Positions 46,541 through 60,200 of a stretch of 64,000 bases of DNA are shown in pieces. This DNA comes from Trichobilharzia szidati (lineage: Eukaryota; Platyhelminthes; Trematoda; Strigeidida; Schistosomatidae). A model generated the notes under the pieces. That model was not told the DNA's origin and did no database searches. It worked only from the letters and a program-made list of their open reading frames with translations. The position numbers and the translations under genes are program-made. The stretch covers positions 15,262,804-15,326,803 of the forward strand of contig OX235277.1 in the NCBI GenBank assembly GCA_944472155.2, in the 5' to 3' direction. Position 1 is the stretch's first letter, and the number at the start of each line of letters is the position of its first letter.

Positions 46541-47361
46541 AACGATTTGACCATGAACTCATATTTGGAAGGACTGTTAGATCATCAGCGCGGCAAGCCA
46601 AGGTGGTCACATCATGAAGAGTCAAATTAGGCATGGAATAAGAGATATGGTGAAAAGACATGACATTGCAGAAAACTCTTGGATAAAGTGTGAAGCTTCA
46701 ATCTACTCAAATTCTCTGCGATGAATGAAGTCGTTTAAATTCTGACTTCCACAGATGAATGTTTGTCCTCAAAACTATTATTATCATTAGTACTTTTTAT
46801 TCATTATAATTGCCGACATTACTAATTGGGTTATCACAACTGCCAGTATTCCCACTTTCACAATACTGTAGTGAATAATACCCAATGAAGTAGGTCTTGG
46901 GATGGAAACAGATGGATATGTCTTTGTAGAAAATGACACTGTCTAAAATTGCTGTGGCTGCACTTTTGAATTCCGAACATCCATTTCTAGTTAAAGGAAA
47001 GAAAAAGGAAATGAAGACCAGTGATAGTGGAGATGGTTTCAAATGGAGAGCACATTCTGCGCTTTTCTGACACTTCGTATTCTACTTGTTTAAAAGCAAT
47101 AGGAGTGGAATAATATAAAGCGGAGATGTACATGAATAAATACTCATGAAAATGGATTAAAGAGCAAATGAATATTTTACTAATCTTCTTTGTCTTCCTG
47201 CGATTAGGTTGCCTATTCCTAAAAGCTGTCATAAATTATGCAAACCCGTGGAGACTCATTCTCATATCTCTTTCTTGTTCCATAACCACACGCTACTTTA
47301 CCTCATCAGAAAATTTGCCATTATGTTAATACATAAAGCAATGAAATAATTGTGTGTTCTA

Positions 47362-48996
47362 GACAAAGGCGAACCAAAAACCAAATCGACTTCATCTCAA
47401 TCTCAAGGAAGTGGAGGCGCGGCGTGCTGGACACAAAAGTAAGAAGAGGAGCAGACGTTGGCTCAGACCACTATCTCGTACAAGGGACAATCCAAATCAA
47501 ATTACAAGCTTTCAGAGAAACAGAAGCTGCAGATAGACCACAAGTTAAGTTCGACACTCAAAAGCTGAAGGACCAGGACACAAAGGACATCTTCACTGCA
47601 AGCATAAAGGACAAAACCGAGACACAAAACAACACTGGCGAAGAGGTCAGCGTCGAAAAGCACTGGAACAACTTGAAGACAGTGTGAAGTCAAACCTGCA
47701 TGGAAGTTCTAGGCAGAAAGAAGAGACAGGACAAACAGTGGCTCACTACGGACACTTGGAAACCAATAGAAGAGAGAGGGATGGTGAAACAAAAGATTCT
47801 CCAGTGCACCGATGAGCAACAAAAACAGGATTTGAATGCAAGCTACAAGACACTGAACAAAAGAGTAAAGAAGAGTGCCAGAGAAGACAAAAGAAAGTAC
47901 TATGAAACCATGGCTAGTGAGGCAGAACAAGCTGCAGGCAAAGGAGACCTCGCAACACTCTACCAAACTACTAGGTACCTCTCATGCAAAAATTCGTCAC
48001 AAATTAAGCCAGTGAAGGATGACAATGGAAAGTCAATCACCAAAGAAGTGGAGCAAAGAAAAAAACTGTGCTGAACACTTCAAAAGACTACTTAACCGAC
48101 CGCCACCTACAACGCGCCCAACAATACCAACAACGGAAGCAGAATCACCAGTGAACACCAACCCCCCGAGGAGAACAGAAGTCCTGAAGGCAATCAAGAT
48201 GCTGAAAGCTGGAAAAGCAGCAGGACCAGATGGAATCCCAGCAAAAGCATTGAAAGTGGACCCAGAGACAACAGCCGACTTGATGACGCCACTACTGGAG
48301 AAGGTGTGGAAAGAAGTCAAAGTACCCGAGGATTGGAAGAAAGGATACTTATTCAAACTACCAAAGAAAGGAGACCTAAGTCAATGCAAGAACTGGCGCG
48401 GAATTATGCTCCTGACTATCCTAAGCAAAATGCTAAGTCGCATCATACTGGAGAGAATCAAACATGCCCGGGATGAAAACTTTGACCGGAACAGGCTGGA
48501 TTCAAGAGAAACAAGTCATGCATTGATCAGATCGCCACATTTCATATCATCATTGAACAAAGCCTGGAATGGCAGTCACCTCTCTATCTCAACATCATCG
48601 ACTTTGAAAAGGCCTTTGACAGCGTCGATCGAGAGGTGATTTGACAACTACTTCGCTACTACGGGGTGCCACCGATAATAATACATCTCATCCAACAGCT
48701 ATACGACAATGCTGCATGCCAAGTAATCCACAACGGGAAACTTACGTAATCCTTCGAAGTGAGGACAGGAGTAAGACAAGGCTGCCTACTATCACCAATG
48801 ATTTACTTGATTGCAGTAGACTGGATAATGAGACAAACAGTGGTGACTTGGAGGAGGTCATGTGAAGAGGAGATGAAAAAGTGTGGGCAGACTTGGAGCC
48901 AGGTGAAGACCCTAGCAGAGAACCAAACTCAATGGAGACACACGGCTGAAGCCCTATGTTCCTGTAGGAATTAAAGGATACAATAATAATAATAAT
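47362..48996 (+). mobile_element. RTE-type LINE fragment
   Basis: It has a possible 12-base target duplication (tctagacaaagg near 47,358 and 48,999), is 5'-truncated, and ends in an AAT repeat. It is inserted in unit C; A has no counterpart. SR2-like by RTE features, but the name is not certain. Confidence 0.85.
47365..48974 (+). pseudogene. RTE-type endonuclease end and reverse transcriptase, degraded
   Basis: Fragments in order: TKNQIDFISISRKWRRGVLD and GADVGSDHYLVQG (end of the AP endonuclease), LKAGKAAGPDGIPAKAL, PEDWKKGYLFKLPKKGD, LSQCKNWRGIMLLTILSKML, NIIDFEKAFDSVDREV (motif A), VRTGVRQGCLLSPMIYLIAV (motif B). It then jumps straight to the typical RTE end TWSQVKTLAENQTQWRHTAE. The catalytic ADD motif is lost in an internal deletion near 48,870, and several frameshifts break the frame, so it is inactive. 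Confidence 0.85.
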
Positions 48997-48999
48997 AAT

Positions 49000-51900
49000 C
49001 TAGACAAAGGGTTTTCTGTCTATTAGGCGACTCTGGTATCGTTATTACTGAAATTACATTTACTGATGCGCAGTCATGAAAATCCGTAATACATGTTTCT
49101 ATCTTTCCTTGAAGATTTAGCGAGGTTCCCTGGGTGAATGAATTCATCTTTCATTATTTTCCCACCTGACTATACCGTTTGAACTTAACTACCTACATGG
49201 CAAGACTGTGGCCAAACTGATGAAATTGACCTGGCGAAAAAAAGCTTCCAGATTTCTTTCTGAAATGATAAGAAAGCAATATACAGTTCACGCAACTTAG
49301 GATAAATGATGTGAAATCTAACATTTAATTAAACCGAATTTGTTTCCTTCGTTAAATATTCATACACCTGAGATGCCTTGCCACATATATCATTTGAAAT
49401 TTCAATTCTTCTAAACTCATGTCCCAAATAATCACAAAATATCCATCTTAGAATTTCCATAATATTGCTTAGTAATGCAAAGGCAGTTATACTGGACAGT
49501 CGTTGTCGTGTGAGCACTGACTCCTTCTGGCCTGAATAAATCAGTGTAAAATTGATCGGTGAAAAATACTGTCGTCTCACAAAGTCACAAATATGTTAGA
49601 GGGAATGTAAATAATTTTGTAGGTGGGAAATTTATGGAAAACTCCCTTTGGAACATACAGAAAAAAACTAGCGAGTAATTCAGCACAGAGACTCATCCCA
49701 TCGGATTTATTATCAAAATGCAAAATCGTACACATATAGCTTTTCATACTGAAGAATTATACACGGTAAGGGAAATGAATCATAGATGTGAATGCAATTA
49801 TGCAATTATGAAATAATCCATATAAGTATGTATATAAGTTTGGAGGGGTGTGCAATTATAAGATTAGAAGGCGAATCGAATAGAAAAGAAACTTAACCAA
49901 ATCTGGTGTGGAATTGTTAAACATAGAATTTAACATTGACAAACAATATTGATATAGAGTGACAAATGGAAACAGTGAAATAATACTGGAGACAGTTTTA
50001 AGAGGGAAAAGTAATAGTACCAATTTACGTAATAGAGGGAGAGAATACAAATTGAATACTACTATTGTTATGCTCCTATTATTATTCTACGCATTCACAT
50101 TATGCGTTCAATTCCTTCACCGGAAATAATTCATCAATACGAAAAGCTTTTTATCTATACGTATAGGATTGTATGTCTTGATAATAAATTAGATGAGAAG
50201 AGTCTTTTCGCTGAAACACTTGTTTCGATTTCCTACAAATGGGAAATCGCCAGAAGAAATGAACTTTTATTCATGCTGTCCATTGAAAAACATTATCAGT
50301 AGTGGTCATAATAACGATGTCTTTAAATAGAAACACTTAGAAATGCATATATGTATATACATCAGCAGATTTTATGACTAATGAATAATCATTTCATCCA
50401 CACTGCTACATATATCTAGTTTGTAAAATGAGTTCATTCTAAAAGCATTCTTTCAAGCGTTCACACTCAGTAAATCACAATATTTTCACCAATATGTTTG
50501 CAAGATTAGTTGAAACTATCTTCCTGAATATTTATTCTCACGTATTCAAGACTTAAGAGACACAGAGGTTGTCCTAATATGAATGTGAGTTACGTCATGC
50601 TGCTCAATACGATACTGTTAAATATGTACACTATTGCCAAAAGGTCCAATTAGGGATAAAAATATCCGAAAATATTGAAATATGCCTGTTTTTCACGGTA
50701 TCGATAACTTTCAGCTGCACACTTGTATCCACTATAATTTTAAAATCTGTTTCTTTCGGTACGATGCCCGTAACAAAGAGAAATTGACTTTCTAAATGAA
50801 AATCAATGCTGTTCATGGTACACAAAAGTAATTCATTCTGAAATGAACGTCAACAGTACTCAAAATTCACATCTCTAAATACTAATTCCTAACCGACATC
50901 CATCCGAAGAATTCTGATAATCTTATAGTAATTGATCGTACTTAGACATTTTCAAATAAAGGAAAATTTTTAACTTTCTAACCTAACTCAAAATCATTTT
51001 CTTCTTGTTTCCTAACTATATAAGGTTGATATTTCCCCACTGATCGATCACTTCATTCCCATTCATCAGTCGTTCACCAGCACCAATACTTTCTAATTTC
51101 ATTGGTAATTTTACGCATGCAATAATTTTTTTCATGGTTCAAAAGATTCTAGTCATTGTCATCATTATCTACTGTCTGACAAACTACTCCATCCATCAAA
51201 TTTAATTATGCTGCATAGTTGATGAATTAGCTTAGCTTCAGATAATATTTGGTGAGAAATTGTGAAATGTTTGTTAAGACAATGTCTTTTGCCTTAGAAT
51301 TGAGTATCAATCAGTATTGAAATCGAATTTGATGCAAACAGTGACTTCGTTAAACATATTGTTTTTGTCAAAATACTCGTTTCTTTTTATGAATTTCAGA
51401 GAAAAATTCAGAAGACGTGGTTAATCTTACACGTGAATTGTATTTGCGTTACATGTTCTGAACGTTCTTATAAAACACGTTCTTATCATACACAGTAATA
51501 TAGAAGTCTAGATAACATGAATTATTACAATACATGTCAGTCGTATGAAGACGAAAGAACTTGGTGAAAATATTATTAAAATATTGTTATTGAACTTATG
51601 CTCTCAATTTATATATCAAGGCAGAAGAAAAGTAATAACGATTTATTATTAGGTAGCAAACGCTGAGTTCGGCCAAAATACTTAGCTCCACAGGTGCACA
51701 GGGTTGATGGATGCCCTTTGAAATGGCCAACAGTGGTGACTTGTGCTTTAGTTTCATGCAAATCCTATGTTTCTCTGTAGAAAAAATTGAAATTCAACAA
51801 CGTTGAAAGTTTTCATCAATGAAAGATTTAAAGGGTTTCTTTAATTATTTCTACCCATCAGTGTTCATTGCATTGCGAAGAATGTTTCGGTCTAAATGTG

Positions 51901-52023
51901 TTCTTTGAGATGGATAGTTTAGTTGTGGAGATTTCATTGTCTCACTGGACACCATCAGCATAGCATACTTCTACATGAAATAAGCCTGAAAAAATTAGTG
52001 TGTGAATATTATGTCTTTTTGTG
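49000..52023. other. Intergenic part of unit C
   Basis: Reverse-complement match to about 8,900-12,070 of unit A. Short frames here are not supported by conservation of reading frame. Confidence 0.6.
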
Positions 52024-52290
52024 GTTGAATAATATTTTCAATATCTGGTTTGTTAGTATTAGATTTCTTTTTACGAGCTGATCGTAGATAGATGCCAGTT
52101 GTAGAATCATTGAAAACCAGAGATAACTGGACGGCCATTTTATTATGACTACTGTCAATGTTCCTCATACTCGCATGAAACAGCTGTCCAGTTCTCTGCG
52201 GTTCTGAATAAATCTCTTACTGATATCAATCTGTGAGTAACTCGTAAAGCAAATCTAATAATCAAAAACCAACCGTTGAAAATTATTCTG
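52024..52290. repeat. Foldback element, copy C
   Basis: Inverted arms centred near 52,150; counterpart of 8,641-8,900. Confidence 0.6.
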
Positions 52291-52309
52291 ATGCTCACCA
52301 CTGACTTGC

Positions 52310-52580
52310 TGCAGGATGGAGTTTCCTGGAGTCCCAGTGAGAACAATTCAGATGTCACGTGTGAGTGAGGATGTCCCGCTGATGATAATGGTTGGGGTCG
52401 CGCCTAATCGCAAATTGGTAGAAGTTCTAAATCATGAGCCATTGAAACTGGTCTCAGTGGTTGAGCTTGTAATCAGAAGGTCCTAGTTTTGAGCCCCAGT
52501 TGGTGCGTATTGCTGATGATTCCCAAACTAGGATGAAATGCCTCTTCATTACATCCTGGTTAATGTATGCTCATCAATGT
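52310..52580 (+). mobile_element. Sm-alpha-like SINE with hammerhead core (unit C)
   Basis: tRNA-like region 52,450-52,497, then CTGATGA at 52,513-52,519 and GAAA at 52,535-52,538. Same element as 41,020-41,290. Confidence 0.6.
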
Positions 52581-53697
52581 AAAGTCGAACAGGTGGGTCC
52601 ACTATTGCCAGTGTAATAATTTTCAAAGGTGTTGAAATCTATCCTGTATATGATGTTGGTTTAGTCTTCTTTCGCTGTCAAGTCTTTCGACTCACATGAA
52701 AACAAGTGAAGTAGTTTGTTGATTTGTGCGAGAGAGAGACTTCACTCATACAAGCTTCGAATGGTCTTGCAGTGATTGTAAATATGTTCTTCAAATCTAA
52801 TGTGACATTTTGTTATTTTGATTTCACTGAGGATTTCTGATTCAGTTGGTTGATTTGAAGGTTAACATCTTCAGTAGAAAGAAATTATTCCTAAATTTTT
52901 TATCAATGTAAGGGTGGTTAAATGGATCCCTGGCATCATGAGTAATGTTAACATGTTTTCGTCTTTTTGATATTTGGATGTAGCTGATGTAACTGATTAT
53001 TTGAGCAACATGACTTCATAGTTTGTACACGCACAAAACACTATTTCTGCCAAAGTTTGCTAGGTGAAGTGATTAACAAACAATTTGAGAATTCTTAATG
53101 CTGATTTCAAGTAAAGTACGCGCTGCAAATGCTGCCTTGTGAGCCAATGAAGGCTACATAATTAAGCAATACAGCTTGAAAGAACTCGAATGGACCAACA
53201 TATTAATCTCTTTAGCTACAAATATTCGCTGTTCTATGCCGATAGAGATTTCATTATTAATATATGGAGTAGTCTTTCAGTTGCGTTCGGTTACCGTAAA
53301 CTGCAGGTGTATTCTCCGAGAACAAAACTTTTTTCTGTGATATCTCTTCATGAGATAAACAGTGTAAGAAGATTCCACGTTTGCAAATCTATTTGTCCTT
53401 AGTCTGGTAAATATATTAACTTAGTGTTGGATCTATTTCATGCACTATAAAATTATAAATTATCAGTGCGCGCTTTGGGATAAGGAAGCTTTTTCCTGAG
53501 TTGAGCATGCTATGAAACATGGCAGGAGAAGCATTGACATATACGCCATGTGGTTCTATGGAGTATTTGGTGTTTGTGTCAAGTTGACTTCATTTCACTC
53601 CTAATTAACTGAGTATTCCGGTTATTCTTTGATTAACGTTGATTCTGGTATATTGTTTGATTATGCTTTGAAATCCCTTGTATAAAACAGTGTGAAA

Positions 53698-53995
53698 TTG
53701 ATATAAGAATAAAAATTGTGCACTGTGTAATTACATTATGGGTAAATTTTGTTTGGGTAAAGTCTCACAGTGTTATACAGTAATGTTTACTGATGACGTT
53801 TCGAGCACAATTTATGGCTCATAATCATATCAAGGTAATCACAAGTCTCTCTAAATTCATTTATATAGTTCTGTTGTTTTTCACTTGATTTTCACTTGAT
53901 TTGATTGGTAGTAATATTTTTCATATTTCGGGTATGAGTGATGGATCATTCCTTTTGCATATGTTGGGTGTAGATTCGATGAACAAGGATTCAGT
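53698..53995. mobile_element. About 300-bp insertion (unit C counterpart)
   Basis: Bounded by aacagtgtgaaa at 53,686-53,697 and 53,996-54,007. Same insertion as 33,500-33,809. Confidence 0.7.
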
Positions 53996-54227
53996 AACAG
54001 TGTGAAATGTTAATATTGGCGGAATAATTCTAGCCATATGTAAATATTTTTGCGAAACTCTTCCACATACAAAATACTATGAACAGAAGAAATCAAAGTA
54101 GTTCATTTTAAACAACCACTATCCCTAAAGTGGCCTGCTATTAGGCCATCAATACTTCCACTTCTTCCTGCATTTTAGATAGAAACCTCCATTTTATTTA
54201 TATATATATTCTTTATGAATTATTAAT

Positions 54228-54233
54228 TTTATT
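54228..54233 (-). terminator. Polyadenylation signal of gene C
   Basis: AATAAA on the reverse strand, 55 nt after the stop codon of the gene C terminal exon. Confidence 0.6.
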
Positions 54234-54287
54234 GAATGAAAATTGCATATAGGTTATTTCGAAATCAAAAGAAAAGTCCAGATATTG

Positions 54288-57200
54288 TTAGATGTTTGAG
54301 GAAGTCTTTTTTATAAGACAGTGAATTTCACTTGTAAAAAGTGACAAATCGACCACATAATTTTTCATGTTCAACTTCTTGATGATGTGAATCTGATTCT
54401 GGGAAAATTCATGGCCTTCTGTAAATCAAAAATACAAATATTTTTATCCCTTGATAAATTTATATACAAATGTCTCTTTACAAATGTTTATTTTAGATGT
54501 TTATTAAAGGTATAAAGAGCAGCTATTTCTATTTAGTCTAGCCAGTTTTGAATTGTTATTCTTACAAACATCCTAGAGGGAACTCATATTTGATACATCG
54601 AAACTGATATTTGAAAAGTCGTTTACTTCAGAGCGGAGGTTACATAACTCGTTCAAAACAATCTGTTAGATAAAACTGTAGAAATCTACCGCACAATGGC
54701 ATACATATTTTTGCAAGACGAGGTGGTCTCCGCAAAATGTGTGAACAATAAAAAGCACTTCATTTGTGTAAACAACCGAAAATATTTCGAGATGTGGACA
54801 GTCGCTTAGTAAACGTACGACATTACTGACCATGAGGTATCACCACAAATATTTCAATAATGAATACCTCCTCACAAATTGTGTCGATGTTCGATGTGTA
54901 CTGTGATCAAGTCACTTTGGATCAGATTTCAATGATTGATTTTCCAAAGGAAACTCAAAATATCAACTGATTCCTACTGCACACGGATGAGAGAATATAT
55001 GTGAATTTATATTACTGTATCGATGTATACAGTTTCGATTAATTTATTTCTCGAGGCGAGTCGTGTGCACGCTACCTTACTGGAAGTTTCAGTATAATCG
55101 TGATTCCTTTTTTGTTTGTGTTCTCTGATTTGATTGACTAAATTTCCAAGCTTTCAGTTTCCCTCTAGACAATGACATCTCGATAAAACTCACAAGATCA
55201 CAGAACACAATCGCATAATAACATACACCTGAGCTACAAATCATCTCTATTATTATTTGTGTAACATGAAGTCTTATTCTTGCCATCTGTGACATACATG
55301 ATATTGACGTGGATATATGTTATACATCGGTGTTTGTTCTGGTAGCATTCAGCTGTCTGCAATGGGGTTACATCTCAAAGACCGTACAATAATAATGAGG
55401 TGGAAACTTACGTCTTCTATCAATTATTTGAGAAAAATAGATTATGTACTTTTCATCCTCTTCTGTCATCTTCAGTTATAATTCTAATTCCAATGAACTC
55501 GCGTTTCACATTAAAGGAATTGAAGAATTGGTGTATTGTCTAAACGACTCTAAGGAAAATAAGGAATTTTGACAGACGCTGACCATACGCTTTGTCAATG
55601 GCCATCTGAAATTCGAACGTAGTTCTTTGTGCATCCAAACAACATTGATGAATGAAGAAAAATATTCTCTTCACGTAGTTACAAAAGTGGATAGCCTGAT
55701 TTCATCTCTCCCTATAAATTTCACTTTTATCTGAAGTATCTTCCGATGTTTGTGCATGATCCAATCAATCATTCCATATCTTTGCTAACAGAGTGACACC
55801 ATGAATTCAGACAATGTTAAACTTGTTAAATCATACATGTTGAGAAAATTCGAAATAGATCTACAAATTGCACACTGCACCAACAGTACTGTTTCTGGAA
55901 TAAAGCAAATCATTATTATTATTCATCTTTTCTCATAACTGATTCTGATTTATGGATAGTAAAACTTGTCTAGCACCCAGTTATCTTCACTGGGTTATAT
56001 CAACGAGGTTCACACTGAAGTGACCGATATAAGGAACTTGGGAATACAGTTATTGAAATGTTTGACACTCAATTTTATGGCGCTAATAAATTCTTATATT
56101 GAAATCCGAAATCATTTTAGTATAATTGGTTTGTTAATTACCCTTATGGGACATTGTGACTTACTTAGACATTGATCTATTTACATATGCAGTTGTTGGT
56201 GGAAAGTGAGAAGTAAGCAAACTGTATATAAAAGTTTTGAAATTAAAAACGGAGTCATCATGTAAAATTTCTTCATTTTGTATTATGAACGTCAATATTA
56301 CAGCAAAATAATCACTTTTCTTGGGCTTGAATGTTGATACATTCATACATGCTTTGATTTTATATTGTACTACGGAAACAGCCACATTAGCTGTCCGGAT
56401 ATTTTGCAAAAGGTCACTCACCGAGATCTTCAATTAAAAATGCAAAGATCATTACATAAGACCATTCTGAAAGCTAGTTATACTGACTTGAGTAATAATA
56501 ATCAGTGGAGTGAAGTATAACATCATATATATATATACACCAATATAATATCACTAAGATTTCAGTTTCCTTTCTAATTTCACTATGGATTCATCACAAT
56601 TTTCGTCACCACAGTATTCATACTATAAAGTTAAATGAGATATGGCAAAATAATACTACAACCTGCTTTTTGAATATATCAGATGATTGCAGCCAAAATA
56701 CTTAGGCGCCAAACAGACAGCGTGTTTTCGCCCTCTGTATTCAGTTGATGCCATCAACAATTTATTATACAGATATGTGATTGTTCGAGTTTTATGTGAA
56801 ATGCATAAAATGATTTGTTTTCAAAAGTGGTTTTGGAAGGAATGCTCAGAGCAATCAAAACAACTTTTATTTTCGTGCATACGTTTAGAAGACTTACCTT
56901 TATCTGTATTGAAAATTTAAAGCCCATTTTATTTTGTCTAATTCGCTGTCATGTCGTATGACCAGTGTAGAGGCAATGATCTTTACCAAGGTCATTCCAT
57001 AAAAGCAGAAACTTCAAAGAATATTATTTGCTTACTTTTGATACAAAGATATATGATGACGGCTGATATGAGCACTCGAAACGCAAGATTATCAAGAATC
57101 TTTCTTCAAATCAGCATGAACACCACCCTGATGATTGAATATTTTCATGATGTATTCCAGATTATTAGGTCTCATGAGAGCACAGAGAAAACTATATTTT

Positions 57201-60200
57201 GTCGTATATATTTATCACGAAACGGATAACAATGATTAATATCCAGACTTCAGGAATAAAAAAATTCACAGTGTAACCAGCGTGATGTCACGAACGGAAT
57301 TGTGTATCGCCATTATCAACAGACCAGAATAACAATCACCTGCCTATTACGAATACATCCGTTGGATGTTATCAACTAAAAAGTAATCCTAATACTGATT
57401 TAGGAAAATGGAGAGCAGTGCCATAAACCCTTATACAACCTTCTCAATGGCTACCTTATGATGAAAGACGCAGAGTAATTCTTAACGGGATTCGCACTTA
57501 AGCACTTGAAGTGAAGATAGGACTGATACAGGCTTAATTATTGTAACCAAATCTCTTTCTGATTGCGATGGACGATGAGGAGTGAAATAATTGACATTTA
57601 CAAGCTCATCAAATGACTACAATAGACTATCAATGACTGTCGCGAAACGAAAGGATAACAAGTGATACATAATTTAGGAAAACAGCAACAAATAAGAGTC
57701 TTGTGAAGGACATCAGAGATGAATACACTGTACGAAATAGAGACAGAACGAAAGACTATGTTGAGAGTAGAACCAAAGACGAGCGAATTCTAGAACGTAT
57801 ACATGCCACACTGCAACCTGCATTATACAGCGAAAAATCACCATGTAACCTTAGCAGGGAAAATTGAATACTTGCGGTTATTAACTCACTGACAGATTCT
57901 ATTTAATGAAATAAATGGTGTTATATTTATAAAGTTCTAAAACTTTGAGCATAAATGTGTTTCAGATGTATTTCATTCTAGGTATTTGAAGTCATTGTCG
58001 CCAAAAATTTGTTTGAGTAAATGCCTACACCAGATCAAACACCTCAGTTAAGTGAGCTAAGTGTCATCAGTCTGGATAACTTTCTATTCACGTTTATTTA
58101 AACTCACCGTCCAGTTACATTTCTCATGAATATTTAGTCCAAACTCTGTATATCATGGGGTTTTAATAAAAGTGAATTAGCTAAAATAAGGAGGTTGATC
58201 GTTGTGAGAACTCACGAGTGATTTCTGAGCAACAATGAAGACGTAAATATAGCTACAGTTTGAAAACAGTTTGTAACAATTACTAGTCTAGGTTCAAAAC
58301 GATAATGTCACTTATTCAATGAGAAAATCCTATCAGCCTAAATGGACATAAACAGGTAATGAAATACTTCTGAGGGTACCATCTAGTGTCTTAATATATA
58401 CAACATGAAGCCAGGAAGAAACTGCTGTTCACACTACAGGTGACCATGCAATAACTAATGCAATGAAATCAACAAATATTTTTTCATCTGATTCATAAAA
58501 CAGTTTATTAATTTACTCACCGGCTCTTTCTTCAAGTGAACAGTAAACAATTCAATCTATAAGCAGATAGCTGGAATCATCTTTTAATTACGTTCATGTT
58601 GTTTTCGAGAAATCTGTTTTGTGAGAATGCAGTGGGAAATTTCGATGCAGAAAAATCCTCCTTCTGATTAGCAATCTAGTGACATCAGTTCCACCGTAAT
58701 GATATGAAGCTTTGAAGGAAAAAATATCTCTGTGTATGGTAGTCAGAGAACTAAAATCATATTTCAGTATTTACTCAGTTATTCGACTTATGTCATTCAA
58801 CATATAAAATTATGAAAATTGATGAAAACAACTTGAGAGAACTCAATCTAGAGAAACAATGAATAGGAAAATACTCAGCAGGAAAGTTTGATCTATCAGA
58901 AAATGTCCACTGGATAATGAATGTTTCAAAAACTACCTCATTGCACATCTCTGTTCCTTATCTTTTCCGAATTTTCATCCTATCAGAATTTACAGGAAAC
59001 GGTTGTTCAGGAATTTCGGTATTGATTTGAACAATTTATTCCCCCAGCGAAATAAGGCCAACTGTCACTCAGTTTTCATGTGACATTTGAGTGGTAGTGA
59101 CAAAATATATGTTCATCGTACTATTTATTGATTTGTCATTAACTTATACAAGCCTACATGTTTTATCAATACAGCAACTATGGAGGAACAAAAGACTCAG
59201 TCAATAGAGTGTTTTGCTACACAAATGGGAAAGGTATGGACACCAATTACTCGAGAATACTACTGAGTGGTATTTTCAAAGCAAACAAGTATCTACTTAT
59301 GTAAAAAATTATATTTGTAATATCTCAGCGATATTGAAATGAGTAATTCCAAAGTTTCGTTCGGCAATCTGGTCCGAACTTCTTCAGGGAAATTAATCAA
59401 AATTAACATAACAGAGGTTTTATAAACAAAATAAATATTTTAGAACTATTCGGTCACATCTTGACGACAGTTCAGTTGAATTATTCTGCTATCGAATTAA
59501 ATTAACAAAGAAACTATGTAATTGGCACAATCGTGTTTTCAGTCTCCGTTGTTAGGAACAAAATGCACATCCTAAATCCGTAGCTGTCGAGTCACCTGAC
59601 AATTCCACTAGGTCGAATAAAGCAGCTCAATATTCAGAAAGAAGACAATGCAATAAGTTCGACAGGGTGCTTAAACTAGACTCTTATCCTAAACACCATA
59701 ATTTTGAAAATACGTCTAATCATAAAATTCTAGATACTAGCAGTTTGAACGGACATGAAGGTTTGATGTTAGCTGTTGCATAGGAAATCCTGATTAATAA
59801 ATAAAAATGGATATGTATCACTAATTAATAATACTTGGTCAAATTCCTGACTGTCTATATCTTCCTATGGAGACGTTAAGAAATGTTTTACAACTGTTTA
59901 CACACACACACACGCATGCACACTGTTTAAAGTGTTTAACAAAGGTAGACCAATATTTGTAAGTCCGAAGTCAAATTTTGATCACAGCTCATACAATTTT
60001 GTTTATTATACTTGTTAATACTTGTGTTTATGAATCATGATTGGACAAAGTTTTTAAAAACGAAAGATGTGCCTTTTATATATAAACCTCTGTTATGTTA
60101 ATTTTGATTAATTTCCCTGAAGAAGTTCGGACCAGATTGCCGAACGAAACGTTGGAATTACTCATTTCAATATCGCTGAGATATTACATATATAATTTTT

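Noticed and set aside
48033..48356. 107-codon reverse frame
   Set aside because: It is the antisense shadow of the RTE reverse transcriptase frame.
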